A stretch of 64,000 nt of DNA from Tomocerus qinae (Eukaryota > Arthropoda > Collembola > Entomobryomorpha > Tomoceridae): NCBI GenBank assembly GCA_020055645.1, contig CM034546.1, forward strand, positions 107,016,875 to 107,080,874, read 5' to 3'. Positions 33,987 to 49,300 of the stretch are shown here, piece after piece. Position 1 is the stretch's first letter. Every line of letters begins with the position of its first letter. Below the pieces are notes generated by a model. The model was given only the letters and a program-made list of their open reading frames with translations. It was not told the origin of the DNA and did no database searches. Both the position numbers and the translations under genes were made by a program.

Positions 33987-34366
33987 CATGATTGTTATTG
34001 TGCGTTTTTAAGTTAACTAGTAAGAAAACGGAGAGAATGAGACAAGAGACAGAGTGAAAGTTTATTGCAATACTCGCCGAATTGAAGATACCTGAGTATA
34101 AATGCGTGACATATACTTTTTGATATCTGCTCAGATGCCTACATATACAAAAGGTCATCATATCATCAATATTTGTATACGTTTTACATTTGCACGAAAG
34201 TTTGTTACATAGTAAAATATTATAACAAGTAAGCCAAACTTTTATATTTGTACTGTATAATATTAATATAAGGTTATTGTCATGTTAAAGACAACTATAT
34301 AATCGTTGATTACTGATTTACTGCCTCAAGTATAGAAACAGTAATTGACAAGAAATAATGTGATTC

Positions 34367-34379
34367 AATAAACAATAAA
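34367..34379 (+). other. Two overlapping polyadenylation signals
   Basis: AATAAA at 34367-34372 and 34374-34379, about 380 bases after the bHLH stop codon. Confidence 0.55.
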
Positions 34380-37300
34380 ACGTAAAATACTTTTAATTTT
34401 TGAATCTCTTGTTTCTACATTTATTCTTCATTTCTCAACAATTAATACCCACGATTACAGAATTAGATCATGAAACGATTGTTAACCTTCTTTGTCTCTT
34501 CCTTACTATTTTCTATATTGACACTAGTCTGCAGTTAGTCTAGACATTTTCATTTTACAGGTTTTAATGTAGCCATTCTTAATTGTGTACCAAGTATTGG
34601 GGTAATATGCCTGTCATTCATTCGTTGTAAGAGTCCAGAGTTTTAGAATGAAGCTCTGTAGACATAAACAAACGGTCAACTGAAACTATGAGTCATTTTG
34701 AACAAGATAATTAGAGCAAGATAATTAAATGAGAGTAATGTGGGCTCGCCCTTTAAACGAGTCAACAGGAAGGAAGATCCGATGGTAAAGTTAAGACAAG
34801 GAAGAGTATACTAATGCATGGTGGAAGTGCCTGGAGTGGAAATTCAATGATAGGATGAGTCAAGCCACGCGACTCTCACATACGCAGTTCTGATCTTATC
34901 TTTACACGGCTGCCTGTCGGTTGCTCTTATGCAACTTCCAACACTACAGTGCCACTTACCATTTTTTTAATAGGGAAAAAATTACCTCTGTTTATGACTA
35001 CTGAATCTTTTTAACTATCTGCATTATTTATAGCACGAATGTGTAACGTACGCTGCACACTTCTCAAACACTTATCATTTTATGGTTACTAGTAACGAAA
35101 TAGTGATAGATATGCACAGGTAGGAACAGACCCCATCTCAAGATAAAATCAAACAGGTTCCCCTTGCGAGAAGATACACATGTATTTAAACAATTCAAGC
35201 CATATGATGTCTGATGACCTGACTTGTAACAAAAATTAAGTTTGTATGAGTTGGAATATCCGTTACAAGTTTCTATTAGCTAGTATGTGCAACTGAATTA
35301 CGAACAAAAGAAGGGACAATTGAGACAGGTTTAAGGATATAGAAGAATCTCGAAATTGAAAGTGATGGGCGATATTACAAAAGATTAGGAATCGTGTGTG
35401 TAATAAAATGAAGTTTGAATCTTATCTTGTTTAACTCGCTACAATACTGAAACAAGACGATATTTAAGAAGCGGATCTGACCTGACCTGACTCAATCCGG
35501 TTTATCTATTGAAATTGAAAGATTACATTCAGAGATAATAAGATTCTTTACATTTCTCTACCCTTTTCTACCAGAGAATGAATAGGTAGTCAAATGAAAT
35601 AAAATCGAGACTTAAGGGGCAATTACGTTAACGTGTGTTTTCCTACTTGGGAATCTATATTTATTTTATTAAGGAATGAAATAAAACCCATGTAAGTTTT
35701 CCAATCAGTCGAAATAACCTTCCCTTCAATCCCATCTCGTAATTACTTATAACTATTCAATTTAAAAATAGTATCAATGTTTCTCTTTTTTGTCTTATTA
35801 ATCTGTGTGGATCTTGTTAGTCAAATTATACGTTTGATACTAAAGTAATTTCCCCTAATGTGAAACCAAATTGACCAATTTGAGCCCTTCAAAAGAAATT
35901 AGAGCCACCAATTTTTTGTTTGAATCCCTCCCCATGTCTAGTTGCCCTTTGATTTATTATCCCTGAATTGGATCAGTAAGCATTTGGATTTCTTGAATGA
36001 ATCATTTCATAAATAAGGTTCTTTTTCCAATCCAGGTGTATGGATAGAACATTGGATTAACTTGATCTGTCTTCTTTAGACAGGGACAAATAGATTTTCT
36101 TTTTGATACGCATAATACTTATTGAGCTAAGATGTGTGTCAGTGTATCAGATGAAAATTAGTTGCTTCCGTAAATCCTGACTTGATGCTTGAATAAATGA
36201 TGATTTACCCTTTACCTATTAAATTATTATTCCAGCAAGATTCCATTAGTCGGAAGCTACTATTTGCTACCTGTTCTACCCTAAAGTGATGTTTATCATT
36301 TTATCTCGTTTCACGTTTACTAAAATATGTATTTGAAAGATTCTGACTGACCAAAGCTAAATACAAAGCCACATGTCTACTAGTAGTTACTTAACATGCA
36401 CAAATTTAGAGAATGAGAAAGATGTAATTATCGCTATGCACACAAAACTCTTTATTACAGACTTCACCATTCTTAAAATGCATTTTCCTTTGAATTTCAC
36501 TCCCAAATCAAACCTTTTTGCAGGAGGCAAAGTAAAAGTTCCTCAAAAAACTGAATGCGAGAATTAGAAAACGATTACCTAGTAGCCTAAGCCTGACTAA
36601 TGTAAATAAGGAGTCTTGGATGTCTCTACACGGCAGATCTACAAACAAGTGTTACAGTGTTAGAGGGAAGGGAGTTATTATTATACTATTATGATTTCTA
36701 TTGGTGGTAAACGAAGGTAATGTTAGATTTGAATTATTGTTGAGCAAGTGATGTGATGTCTATGTACACAGAACGTGTATTCATGGGAAGTCATCCCTTC
36801 GGTTTCTCACCGTTGTTCCTTTTATCCAAATATGACTTTGATGGACAAATTACCTGTCATCCTTAAATCTGCTCCGGACAAAAGGAGTCTCAGCTCAGCC
36901 GAACCAACTCAAGACAGTCGACTCAAGTTTTGTCTTCGTCTCATCTGTGGAAAATCATCCTCAACACTTTACATTGACGCAACGTCCTCACTATAAATGT
37001 TATTTATTGTATCTCTTTTCAGACCACAAGAAAACCCACACATCAAAATGAGGTGCAGACCAACCTTCCATCCTCGCCTTAGTCTCAACTGTGATCAAGT
37101 GCCAAACTTAGAAGTGCGGTTCCATGGGCTTTCCTAACACAACCAGATAACTGACACTTATTCTACTATTAAGTTAGATAACAAATTTATATCCACTTTT
37201 ATGCTTTTTACTATACTTACATCGCTCTTGTTAACATTATATCATGCAATGCAAGTAATCCTATCTTTTCTAAACCAAACTCTATTTTCCCATACTGTTT

Positions 37301-40300
37301 CAACAAATGTAATCACTCAAATGCGGCGATTTTTACTTTGTGGTTAGGTAAATTGAGTTTGCGGCACGATTTCAATTTGTCCTTTTCAAATATTGCAAAT
37401 TGAATATCTTACCCTCCTTTAGGTTTAGACTGAATACATTCAACTATTATTATTCATACTCAAATACTGATGAAAGCTTTCTCATAAACTTCTACTTGTA
37501 AATGTATCGATACTGAAAAATAATGTTCAAAATTCATTAAACGGACAATCATTCACTTTTGTAGGGTTAATACTAGAAGTTTGCTAAAACAGGTCGTTTC
37601 TAATGCACTCCAGCTGTTTCCATTCCATTTTATATTTAAAAACTTAATGATTTTCTCCGTGACAAAATAATTTAGCTAAGGAGCTATATCTGTAAAGTAT
37701 CTTTATCTCGAGAGGGAAGGCGTCTGGACTGTCAGCATCTCTGGAGGAGGATCGGCTTCCAACTTCACGGCAGGTAAAGATCCCGCTGAGTCATCCCAGT
37801 TTGTTTTTTCTTCGGTTCCTTCTAATAGCATAATGTATCTGCACACTAATTGATGATATGGACTAGCTGCTCTATGTACACCTTACTATGATACTCATTC
37901 ATGACGCCAGACTATGGACATGGACTGGACTTAAGCTTAACCATTCAAATAATCATGGGTGTATCGGTCTTGCTCTGTTATTTTTACTTTCATTTCAACA
38001 CTTTACTCTGCATTGACTGAATAGTGAAGGAGGAATGTATGGGAAGGCTGATTAAAATGAGAGATATAATATAATAATACTACGCTGCAGGAATTCCAAG
38101 AATTTAATCAAATTCATGGAATGTGATTTTAACAAAGAAAGTAGTGTACTACAGATAAACAGCTTTGGACAAAGATCTTAGATGCAAATCAGGAAATGAG
38201 TGAACACTTTTAGTAATAGTAATTTTAACTTGGCATCTTGAAATTTCTTTTCAATCAATCGCTTCTTATTCTTAAATATATGCTAGAAGAAACACTCACA
38301 GACATCATGGATTTTTATGACCTATTTGGTTGATGGTAAAATTTATTAAAGTACTTATAATCGATTTTAATGGTGTATAAGTTCATCATGTTATTGAGTT
38401 GGAATAGAAATTGTAGTCTCTATTTTTATCTCCGATTTTCTGCATTTGTATAAAAATGCATTACTTATGATTCAAATGATATAGACATGATGTATTGTAT
38501 CTTCTAAAATGTTCATTTGGATGAGAAGGACTAGTAGAAAAGTTTTGGAGTGTAAGGGAAGGCTGTAGAAGAGTTAGGAAAAGGGATCTTCAAAGTGCTA
38601 GCGTGTGAAATGAACAAAAAGGCACTCGAAGGGTCACGCGACACAAAAGATTGTAGTGCATCATTATTAAATTGAATGACTAAAAGGATCGACCTGGAAC
38701 TTACCGATTGTTAAAGACTAGACTGAAGGTGTACAAAAGTCAAGACGGTGAATTAAGCTGCCTAAGTAGAGGGATCTGTTTCCAGCGTACATGCCATCGT
38801 TAATATGGGTCCATTTCTGTAATTGGTATATACTTAAGGAAGATATAACTTAAGATTACATATTAATGATGGTCTGCTCAGTATTTCAAACGTTTTAACT
38901 TTTTCCGCAAATGTGTACTTTCTACATGAAAGCTCAACTTAAAACATTTGCTAGTAAATATTGCAGGTGTACTTGTAGCCGAAAAGGTGCAATTTATTAT
39001 CAATAATCCACAAAGGGTAAAAGGAAATAAGGTTTTTGCCGATGTACAAATTTGATGTCAATTTTCCTGTAGTCGTAGTAGACAATGGTTGAGAGAGGGA
39101 CTGGTTATCTATTAACCTATCTTTTAAGTTGTCTTTGAAGATTTGCCTTTTAGTTCTAAAATGCGGAAAAGCCTTAGGATTTTGAAATAGTTGTGTGTTG
39201 AGTAATGTAAGGCACCAAGGGAGGCTAAAAAAGGTAGAAAGAGGATAATAACATGATAGAAGAGTCTAGATGCAAATATATGTAAGAATAAATTAGTGGT
39301 GAAGGTGATTATAGCTTTGATTGCGTAGATATATTTACAGTGAAGATTTGAGTAAAACTGTGATTAGAAACTAGTGCTTAAAACTCCCGTGCCATGTTCT
39401 ATGTAGCGTATGGGTGGATTTTGCAAGAAGAAGAGGAGTAATAAGTAAGTAGTAGTAGGGGCGAAGGAAGATGAACAAATCGCTTGTAAGAACAGAGATA
39501 ATAAGATGCTTAGCAAAGGCTGAGATGCGGCGCCAGGGTTGTATAGAGTCGAGACTTACGATCCTTTCAGCACACCATACATTAGATGTATTATTTGTAG
39601 TACCTCTTCCTAATACAATAAGGAGCACCTTTTGTAAGTAAATGATACTGGGATCATATCACAGTCATCATTGTTGGTGTTTAGAGTCAGTAAAGAACTG
39701 ACATACATTAGTAAATAGTAGATTATTCGTACTTAACTCAAATGCTCAGGAAAAGAGAACAAAAAATAAGAAGTCTATAATATAAATGTGTAGACAATAG
39801 TAATGCAATCCAATGCATTTCATTAAAGAAAATTGTAACCTTTTTCGTCTTGAGCTTCAAATCTATTATGTAATATTGAACAATATATCTGTACCTGTTC
39901 GGGCTGTAGTATTATCTTCAGGTATATGGGATTGGTATTGTTTTTCCAAGAGCTGCTCCAAAGGTGCTGTGTTGTTGTTAGATGAAAAGGAATAGGCAGA
40001 GACACTGTAATTCTCTTAATGAAGTGTAACGCAATGGGAAATGAACCTTTTGATTACATCGACTCAAACTTGAAAAAATTAAAAGATTAACAACACGCAA
40101 GATTCCCAAAAATATTTCAAATCGCTAGCCACTTGTTTACTGCGGGCACAATCTTGGTAAACCTTTTTTACTCAAAAAATGTATAAACAGCAAACAGTTT
40201 CTTTCCGTCTCCAGAAAATTGCATGAGTTCTTTCCGTTAAGTAATAGCTATGTACTTTGTACGATTAGCAGTTGATTCTTTATCGTTTTAATTCATATAA

Positions 40301-43300
40301 TTTCCCTACCTTTTGTGACCGACTGGACGGGGTGGGAGCTATTCAATGAAACGTATTTTATCCTACTAATCATCCATTAAACTCTTTGTTCTCTCAAGTA
40401 TACATACATATCTACATGATATACCACAACAATAATTTGTAAAAATGAGTCAATGAATGTTCTACTACTATTGCATGATCCCTTACATTATCATATTCGC
40501 ACACACAAAAAACCCATTCCCAGTAAAAACTAATACACTGGAAATCTAAACCCATCGCGAAATATGCCGTGTTCGCCGACACTTTCCACAAAGAAATCAA
40601 TTTGTAAAACATTCGTCCAGGAAAAATGAATGGGTTTAATTGCTAGTAAGGACACTATCCACCCATCCACGGAAACCTTTATTATTTTGCATGTATCTAA
40701 CATAAAGCCACAAGTCTTGGTCAATTAATGCAATCTCTCTACCTTTCGATTGAATTTGCTATTTCATAATCATTAGATATTTATTGCGGAGAATTCTTTT
40801 CTTGCTATCTATTATTCTAAATCATGTAGAGCATGCAACTGAAAGAAAATTACATTCTATACACCTGGTTACATCATTTAGTTCACGAACTACTTCGTTA
40901 TCCAACATTTTCTATGTATTTTCAATTGAATTCATTTATTATTACTTATATTAACATATATAATAGTATATAGCTACTCTATAATTCAGATCCAAGAAGT
41001 GGGAGCAATTATATAAGCATTTTATGTAGTTACTAATAGAAGCACACTCTGGTTTCCATTTGCATGCAACAGATTCAAATCTCTGAATGAAAGAAAATCT
41101 CATGGGGCTTCTATGAATGAATGAAATCTTCCTTTGCGTTCTGCTCTTCATTTTTCATAGCTTCTGTCTTGTAGGATGAGGATGAGCGGATGAGATACAA
41201 AATGTTATAGAATAAGGCATCTATTAATAATAGCTGAGGTAATATTTTGTGGTATTTATTATAGGTACGTAGAGAAACGTGTGTGTATTCACAAATCATT
41301 AGCGAAGCATGTAGAATTGACGATTAGACAGAAATATTATTATAAGATATGTAGATTAGGATTTACGAATGCACATTTTAAATGTGACTGACTTTGATAG
41401 ACAAATTACCTTCAATTTCACATCAACATGTCTAAGCACGTAAAATTCCTTTATTCTTCCTATTAGACTTACAGAAGCATTTATCAACCTAACATCTCAC
41501 ATACCATTAAAATTCACAAAGAATATCGTTTAGCAAATCACATCGCACGGGTGAAGCTGATAGTCTTTCAGATCAGTCAACATGTCATATTATTTACAAT
41601 ACTCTCGTGCATTACTCTTTTCTCTGTACAATCTCACAATAGACTAGGAGCACAATGCATGTCAATGCTGCAACACAAGGCAAACCTTACTTATCGTATT
41701 ATGAGATGTGATAAATTGCTCAGGATTATTCTTTACCTTCTTTACTTTGGAATAACCAGGTACCTACAGTTATGCTAAGCTTTAAGTCAGCCTTGTGTAT
41801 ACTTTGATTGTTGACACCGGCTACACTAGACTCAACACATCTTTTCTTCACCAAATAAACAATTTACATAAACTACGATGAATCTTGTCCACCAGCCTCT
41901 AAACTCGTCTAACGGAATTTTCAATTACGGGATCACTGGCTATCGCTTTTAAATAAGTAATTCATGTCAATACAATATTATGTACATTTGATGTAATACA
42001 CCAACTACCATTACCCAGATGAAATATGAAATATTGAAATTATACCGACACAAAGTCAAACGCAAATAACATCTATATAAGATATCCACACTATAAAATT
42101 TTGAACTCATAATTAAAATTGAAGCGCTGAACATTCTCATGTTAAATCAAGTAAAATGCCAAAAAATGCAATTTTAAACGTGCTTTTTGCATCTAATAGA
42201 AAGTTAAGGTACACTGATGTACACTAAAGTATGAGTACCTACATTTTACACTGGTGGAAATATAATTACAAGGAGAATAGCTAAAAGAAAAAGAGAATCA
42301 ATTGATCCAAAATATCTCTTAAAAGTACATATAATACAGTAGAGTATTATGAATTACATACGAGTTGATTTGCTATGAGTTGAATTGAATCACTTTGACT
42401 TGGTTTCCTGCTCATCGGCTAATATTATTTTAAAGTAGCACCCGCACCCTAATCGGACTGCATGATTAGTTCAGGTGCTCATCACCTAATGGGTTTGACA
42501 GAGTTTCGTTCATGTAGGTACTTACAGGAGTAATTGTGATATTATTATGCATTTCCTACTGCTTTATACATGAGGATGTAGCTAGGAGAGTGAAGCGTGC
42601 AACTCTAAATATATTTGTGTACAAGAGCCACGTAAACAGAGTATGAACGAAATATACGTCACGGTTTGTTCGTACTAGTAATAAATCCCAAAAACAAAAA
42701 AGCCATAAAGGAAGTAGTCCTTCATTATGTACAAGTCTAGTTTGATAATTATTTGTACAGAGAGAGAGTCCAGTAGGAGAGTAGGAGTAGAGGAGTAAAA
42801 AGTCAAGAGAGGGTGAAAATGCATGTCCCATAGTCACTCGTACTCTATTAGTGTGCTCCAGAGTAGATAATCATTATAAATAGAGAAACCGAGCTTAGGT
42901 AATTACTTGCACGGTTGGTTAGCTTTGCCCACGTGCACAGACACTCGGCCTACGTGCCAGTGGGTTATGTCTTCACTTTTTGCTTGTTTTATACAACCAA
43001 ATTCTACTAGCTTGGCTTCTCTTCATTGTTACTCCCTGTTGCACTCCTACTACTACTCTACATCATAAACAGTAAAAATAGCTATAAAACAAGCAGTATA
43101 GCTGAATATGAATTACATACATAAATGTATTGGCCACATAATTTTACATTCTTATACTCCTATATTTTAGTGGTCCCTACTCACCATACATACGGACAGT
43201 AAAAAAGAAAACCAAGAAATAAAAGTGCATTTTTAACGCAAATTGAAATTGAAGTCGGTTTATGTGCCAGCTACACTAGATTAAGGTTTCGTATCGGTTT

Positions 43301-46300
43301 TATTGTCATATAAGGAAATATTAACCTTTGTGATAAGTATCTCTGTACAAGATTCGAAGAGTGTGCCTTTATTTTCATGTCATGTAGAGGTCCACACCAT
43401 ATGGATCATCTTCCTTTCGACCCGACCCATACATGAATCATATCATCATATTTCAAACTTTTGACACGCAACTCCTTGGTCTTCTTTCTATTGTTGTACA
43501 ACATCCCTCCCCGTATTTCGGAATTTTCCTATTTCATCACCAGGATATTTATATATAGGGTTAAAGACATCTCCTTTACGCACTTCAGCATTACATTATT
43601 CAATTCGCTACACACTAACTTTTGGCTTCCACCGTCGCTATTAGAATTCGACGAAGAAAGTGGAAATCCATCGACAGACAACCCTAAGACACTTTAAGGG
43701 CTATACAAGCCATGAATTTCTGTACTACTGGCTTTAAGTTGCCACGTGCCATGCCTGCATGTGAGTTGTTAACTAACCAAAAGAGAGTAAAATGTATTAA
43801 TGGTTAATTAGAATACCGTTTTCTAAATCTTTTTAGATTCAAAATAATTTAAAAGAATAAGTTATTGTAGATATACTATTCTTCCTCTACTTTAATTAGT
43901 CCAATTTTACTCGCGTTGTATTAACTAATGTGTTTAAAAACTCGAAATGAGATATTAAGTATATAGGAGTATAAGTAGTAAGTAGTGTCAGATACATCGG
44001 ATTGTATTCAAAAGCAAAGGTATTGAAATGATTTTATGCAAGCAAGCAATTAACTAGTCAGCCAAATGGAGCTTAAAATGTAAATATCAGCACAGACTAA
44101 AACAGTCTGGCTCTTTAACTCAAAATAATTGCCAATGAATAGGTTACATTTGGTCAAGTTCACTATTCACCACTCTTCTGCACTAAGTTGAAATGCACGA
44201 CAGTCGGTTTTAATTGCAGAGGTGATTGGTGAACTTTTCGCCCATTAGATGCTAGGCAATTGAATCTTGTAAGGAAATATATATAATAAACCAAAAGTAT
44301 CTTAATAGCTAATTCTTGCTAACATTATAATTATATTCATTTGCTTATCCCTCTTCACTATCACACTATTTTATCTCCGAGTAGGTCTTTGTTATCAAAA
44401 TGAAGATCTGCACGATATTTAGACGGAAAACTAGAAAAGAAAATAGCATTTTTCCAAAATTTCCATTGAGTGTTATCTATAGTTTTATAATACTACCGAT
44501 TACCAACCTTTCAATAGCCTTTAGGAAGATTGTGCGTGAGTGGAGAAGAAATATTAAAGGAGCAAAGCACTACTTGTAATTAGATGTCTGTCTGTGGAGT
44601 TCTCTCGTCATGTCTGTCTTTAGGATATCTACTTTCCCAAATTTTCAACCTCTTATGCCTGGTTCATCTTTTTTATAAAAGTTTTAAAAAAATTATCGAT
44701 TATTGAACTGTACGAATGGAAAATTACATTTAAGTTAACCTATTGATTTAGATTCACTATTGGATTGGAATTATACTGTAGAAGCAATTAGAGACAGTAA
44801 AATGTCCGTTTTAACAAAATTATTAATATTATTTATGATCACACACAATAGCAGTATTTACCTACAATATAAACAGTTGTCAAAATTAGATAAAAGTAAA
44901 TAATAAGGAAAAGGTATTTGAGCCTTGCAGAGATGTTGATAAGGATATTACAACAATTGTGGTGGTAAATAGTAGGAACTGGCAACTACCCTTGTTAGCA
45001 ATAAGGTTTAAGTTCAGATTTAGTAAGGAAGGAAGGTATAAGAGGAAGGCTGTGTACTCGTTAAGTGTTAAGCAACTTGATTTAGGTGAATTGTGGTAAA
45101 AATCCTTGAAGGAGTATTATAGATGGGCAGAGTGAGGGTAAATGTGTTAGATGCTCACACTTGTAGGAATGTTGGCATTGATGCTAACCTGTTAAGAGTG
45201 ATGCAAATCTGGAGGCAGAATGAGATAGGTAGTAGGCAATGAATCTGTCAGAAGCTCTTCCGAAATAGTTCAGTTAAAGATTGTACAACACATTAAAGTA
45301 ATAACACATTTGATTACAAACACTTTTTGTAGTCGACATATTTTTCTAAAGGTTTCTGACAAGCAAGAGTTTTTGCGACTGATGGTAGCTACAAGGAGTT
45401 TGTGGTTTGGGTTGAGTTTGATTTCCTATGCGTTTGAGTCATTAGTATATAATAGATATAGATAACACTCTGGTTAAGTGTTGTGTTAGTCGTGTACTGG
45501 AGAAATGGATCCCAAATATACCTGGACTGGGTCTGGTCTACTTACGCCACACAGACACAACAGAATGGATGGCAAAAACAAAAATGCATATTATCTGCAC
45601 GCACTGCGAACATATTAAATAATTTAGGTTACACTACATGAATAATCCCTTCCTTGACATTGCCACCTTTAGGTATCTAGGAATTAGATTATTAAGAACA
45701 ACTGGAGCACACGTGGATGGAGGGAACCGAAAATGCACTCCTCATATAACGAAAATCTAATCATGTCAGGTCTACTGCAAAGATCTGTCTGCTTCGGGAT
45801 TGGACTGGGTGTTCGCGCTGGATTGGCATATCCAGGAATCGAAACAAATGCTACACTTACTACTGAATACAATTAACTACCTGTTCTTATACTATCCCAG
45901 TTTGCAGTTTATCTACCTGTTTTCCTGCTCCAGTATTGATTTAGTGTATAATAACTCTTATGTAAGACTTATTTGGAAATATATAAATATTAGTCTTATA
46001 GGATGAAATAATATTAATTGAGGACTGATTTCAAGATTATATAGTGTTTGTTGAGAATTACAAGGAAGGTGATGATACAGCGGCAATTAATTCAACCTGC
46101 ACCCAATAATTACTAACCTGCTTATTGCAGGCGATGTATTGGGAGCAAGCGAATGAATTTTTAGTTATGAATGCAAATGTTTTCTGCAAATCTGCTGCTT
46201 AAACTCTATACAGGTAGCATTAACGATTAAAATAATCTGCTTCAGAATAACGAGTACCATTCTCTGGCGTGTGCAATCCAATCCCATTTCAAGAACACAC

Positions 46301-49300
46301 AAACCCTTTTCTATCACATTAATTCCACTCTACATCACATTACAAGACATATGTACGCAAAATCCAGCTACCTATCTATCATACTTACCTTCTTGGATTG
46401 CCCACGTGAACATAATTTAGCACGGAGAGGAATCTAAGGAAGTGATAACATATTTTAAAACTTTTTAGTAATTAAGTAGCAGATAAATCGGAAAAAATTT
46501 ATCAGATCACCGATTCAATCAAAGAAATCGGGATTAACGACTGAGCAGAAAAATGTTTTAGAGTTACACTTACAAAATCCACAATGGTATTTTCCTCCGC
46601 TTTTGTAAAACTCGTTTTCCAAAATTTTTTTAATAACTTCATTGAGATTGAGGTAAGTATGTTGTAATACGAATGATAAGAGAAGATGGAATTCAGGAGC
46701 ATTTTGAACTCGTGGAAAGAAAAGAGAACAGCAGCACCCGCTGTTACACTTATTCTCTTATACCAACAACAATACGTGCCAATCATTGTTAATTTCAACC
46801 TGTCACTCCTCGACTCGAACTCTCCGACTCAATTTCATATTTAATTATTTACTATTATCTACATATAAACAGAGCTAGGGCCACTGGCTCTACTTTCCAG
46901 TTTCCACCCTATATTCTATTACATCGCATTATGCAATTCAAAGTAATCCAATTGAAAACAAGCCACGCAGAAATCAACGCGTCTGTCTTCATAAACCTTT
47001 CTGCTCGTAATTTCAGTTTCATACTTTTTATTACTTTTCTTTCCGCTCCTGGCTTAATTTTTCTTTTCCTCTATCCTACGTAATCTGGATCTGTTGCTCT
47101 TGGTGTAGGTATGCAAATCCATTTTGATAATTATGCCAATGTTATCATGGGCAAAGCAAACAAACATAATTGAAGTAGGTAGAGATTCTTTTTGCTAAAA
47201 CATGAAACAAGAACCTATCTCCACTCACACGCTAAATTTGCATACGATGATACAATTGCTACTGGATTAATGTATTATTTAAGAACCTGTACCCTCCTAC
47301 TGCTATGTTATTTGACATTAATTATATTACCTCTCATTAACATTATGGAAGTGAACTTGAATTCAAAAGTAAATCCTGATTCTCTACCTCATTTCTCTAT
47401 CCTATGTACACAACTACTTCATTTTGTCAGCAGTACCACATTTGCTATTTTAATATGACAAGGTATGCATATATTGATAAATAGGAGGATTAACTTTAAT
47501 CCCAAGACTTCGCTCATCATTATATCGCAATTAGTTATCCGTTATACCTACTGTGCAAGCATTTGTATTTCTAATAATTTAATACCACATTAGCTGTTAC
47601 ATTTCATTCATTCTTTCATTATTTATACCACTAGAATGAATTAGAAGCAATTAGAATTCGTTTCTCTATTATTTCTTCTATAGAAAGCTACTAGACAATC
47701 AACACACATACACAGTAACTGACAACCAATTATTTGAGGATTAAGAAAACACTAATACTAGTGATTAAAGAAGTATCAAGCTGATTTGTATGCAAAGCAA
47801 CAGAGACTATAGATGAAAACAAGTACTAATAGCTCTAGAAGATGCAACTTACTTTGAATAAATAAATAACCTCTATTCCTATGTCTCTAAAAAAAATCAG
47901 TATTTATAACTCTAATCAAAACCATCCCTGCGTTTATATGTATTCTAATTTATTTCCAATTCATCCCTTGTAGAGCTTCGTTATTTATTTAATCGCTAAT
48001 GCTACTAATCAGCTCGTCATGTCAAAATCACGTCTATTTGTTTAAATACCTCCATTACTTGATTAACCAGTAAAAAACGGTTGGAAAGACAAACAAATAA
48101 TCCTCTATATGCTTCCTATACAATATTCAATGTTCAAACACCTTTGTTTAGTATCTACCAGTGTATAAGTACCAAATCTCTTATCATATACAAACAAGTG
48201 TGACTGGCAAGTTACAAATAGCACCGATGTTATTGAATGTTGAATGCGTATTCATCTGTGACTTTGTACCGTAGTTGTAAGTAGCTACTATTTAACCAGT
48301 ATTTGTATATTGAAAATAAAGGGTTGTGTTTCTTGCATGCTTAATACAATGTTTAATAGTAGCCTTTGAGCATTAGGATGATTTTGTTTGTATCTAAACA
48401 GACAAGCTAATTGACATTTAGATTTATTCGTGAAAAATCTTGTTAAGAATTAGAAATTAGAGTAGCTTAATCTAAACACATAAACCGCTGAACATGTATC
48501 ACAAGTTTATCTGTCTTTTGTGCCTATGGAATACTATAAAGACTATCCTCATTTCTTTAGAAATTATTCTTTCTTTTATTTGACCAAGGGATAAAAGAAA
48601 AGTTGAAATTAACGGATAATGATAAAAGAAAAGAATCAAGTACATTACATACGTACCTAGGTTAGCTTTTTTAAGAAGCCATTTGAATAGTCATGATACT
48701 GAGATTATACTCATCTCACGGATAGTGTTTGCCACACCGGGCAGAAATGAATCCACTACATAAATACGTTAAAAGAAGTGTACACACTCACAGGTAGCTT
48801 TTCATGATATCATAATCATGCATGATACTTTGATACTAAAAATAAATTCACGAAAAATGTTTTCTAAAATATTTACTCAGGAGTGAACTTATAATTATGT
48901 GAAACGATAGAGAAGGGATTATTTCATTTAGCTAAAGCACGTGAAAAGGCTAACGAGGCGTGAGATCATTATACTTTTCCTTGTAAATGACTTGGTGTGA
49001 ATAGCAAACAATTCAAACCTCCGTCGTGATGTTGCACTAACTATAGACACCAAGCATTACATTTATGCAAATGTACCACCACCTTTTTATCATCATTCAC
49101 GAATTAGAAATATTAAAGCTTGCACTGTCTATAAATTCTATAACTTACACGAGTTTAATGCGTAATAACGCTTCAGAGGATTGATAAAACATAACTTGGA
49201 CCATTTCATCGTTTCATTATGCATCAATAAATTAATTACTATTTAAAACTACCGATTGCTTTTCACTCGTTCTTTCAATCATCTCATTTTTTAAGTAAAA

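Noticed and set aside
37720..37800. Possible exon ending at a consensus-like donor (GGCAG/GTAAAG)
   Set aside because: The flanking frames are short and stop-ridden, with no matching acceptor-exon pair that keeps a frame.
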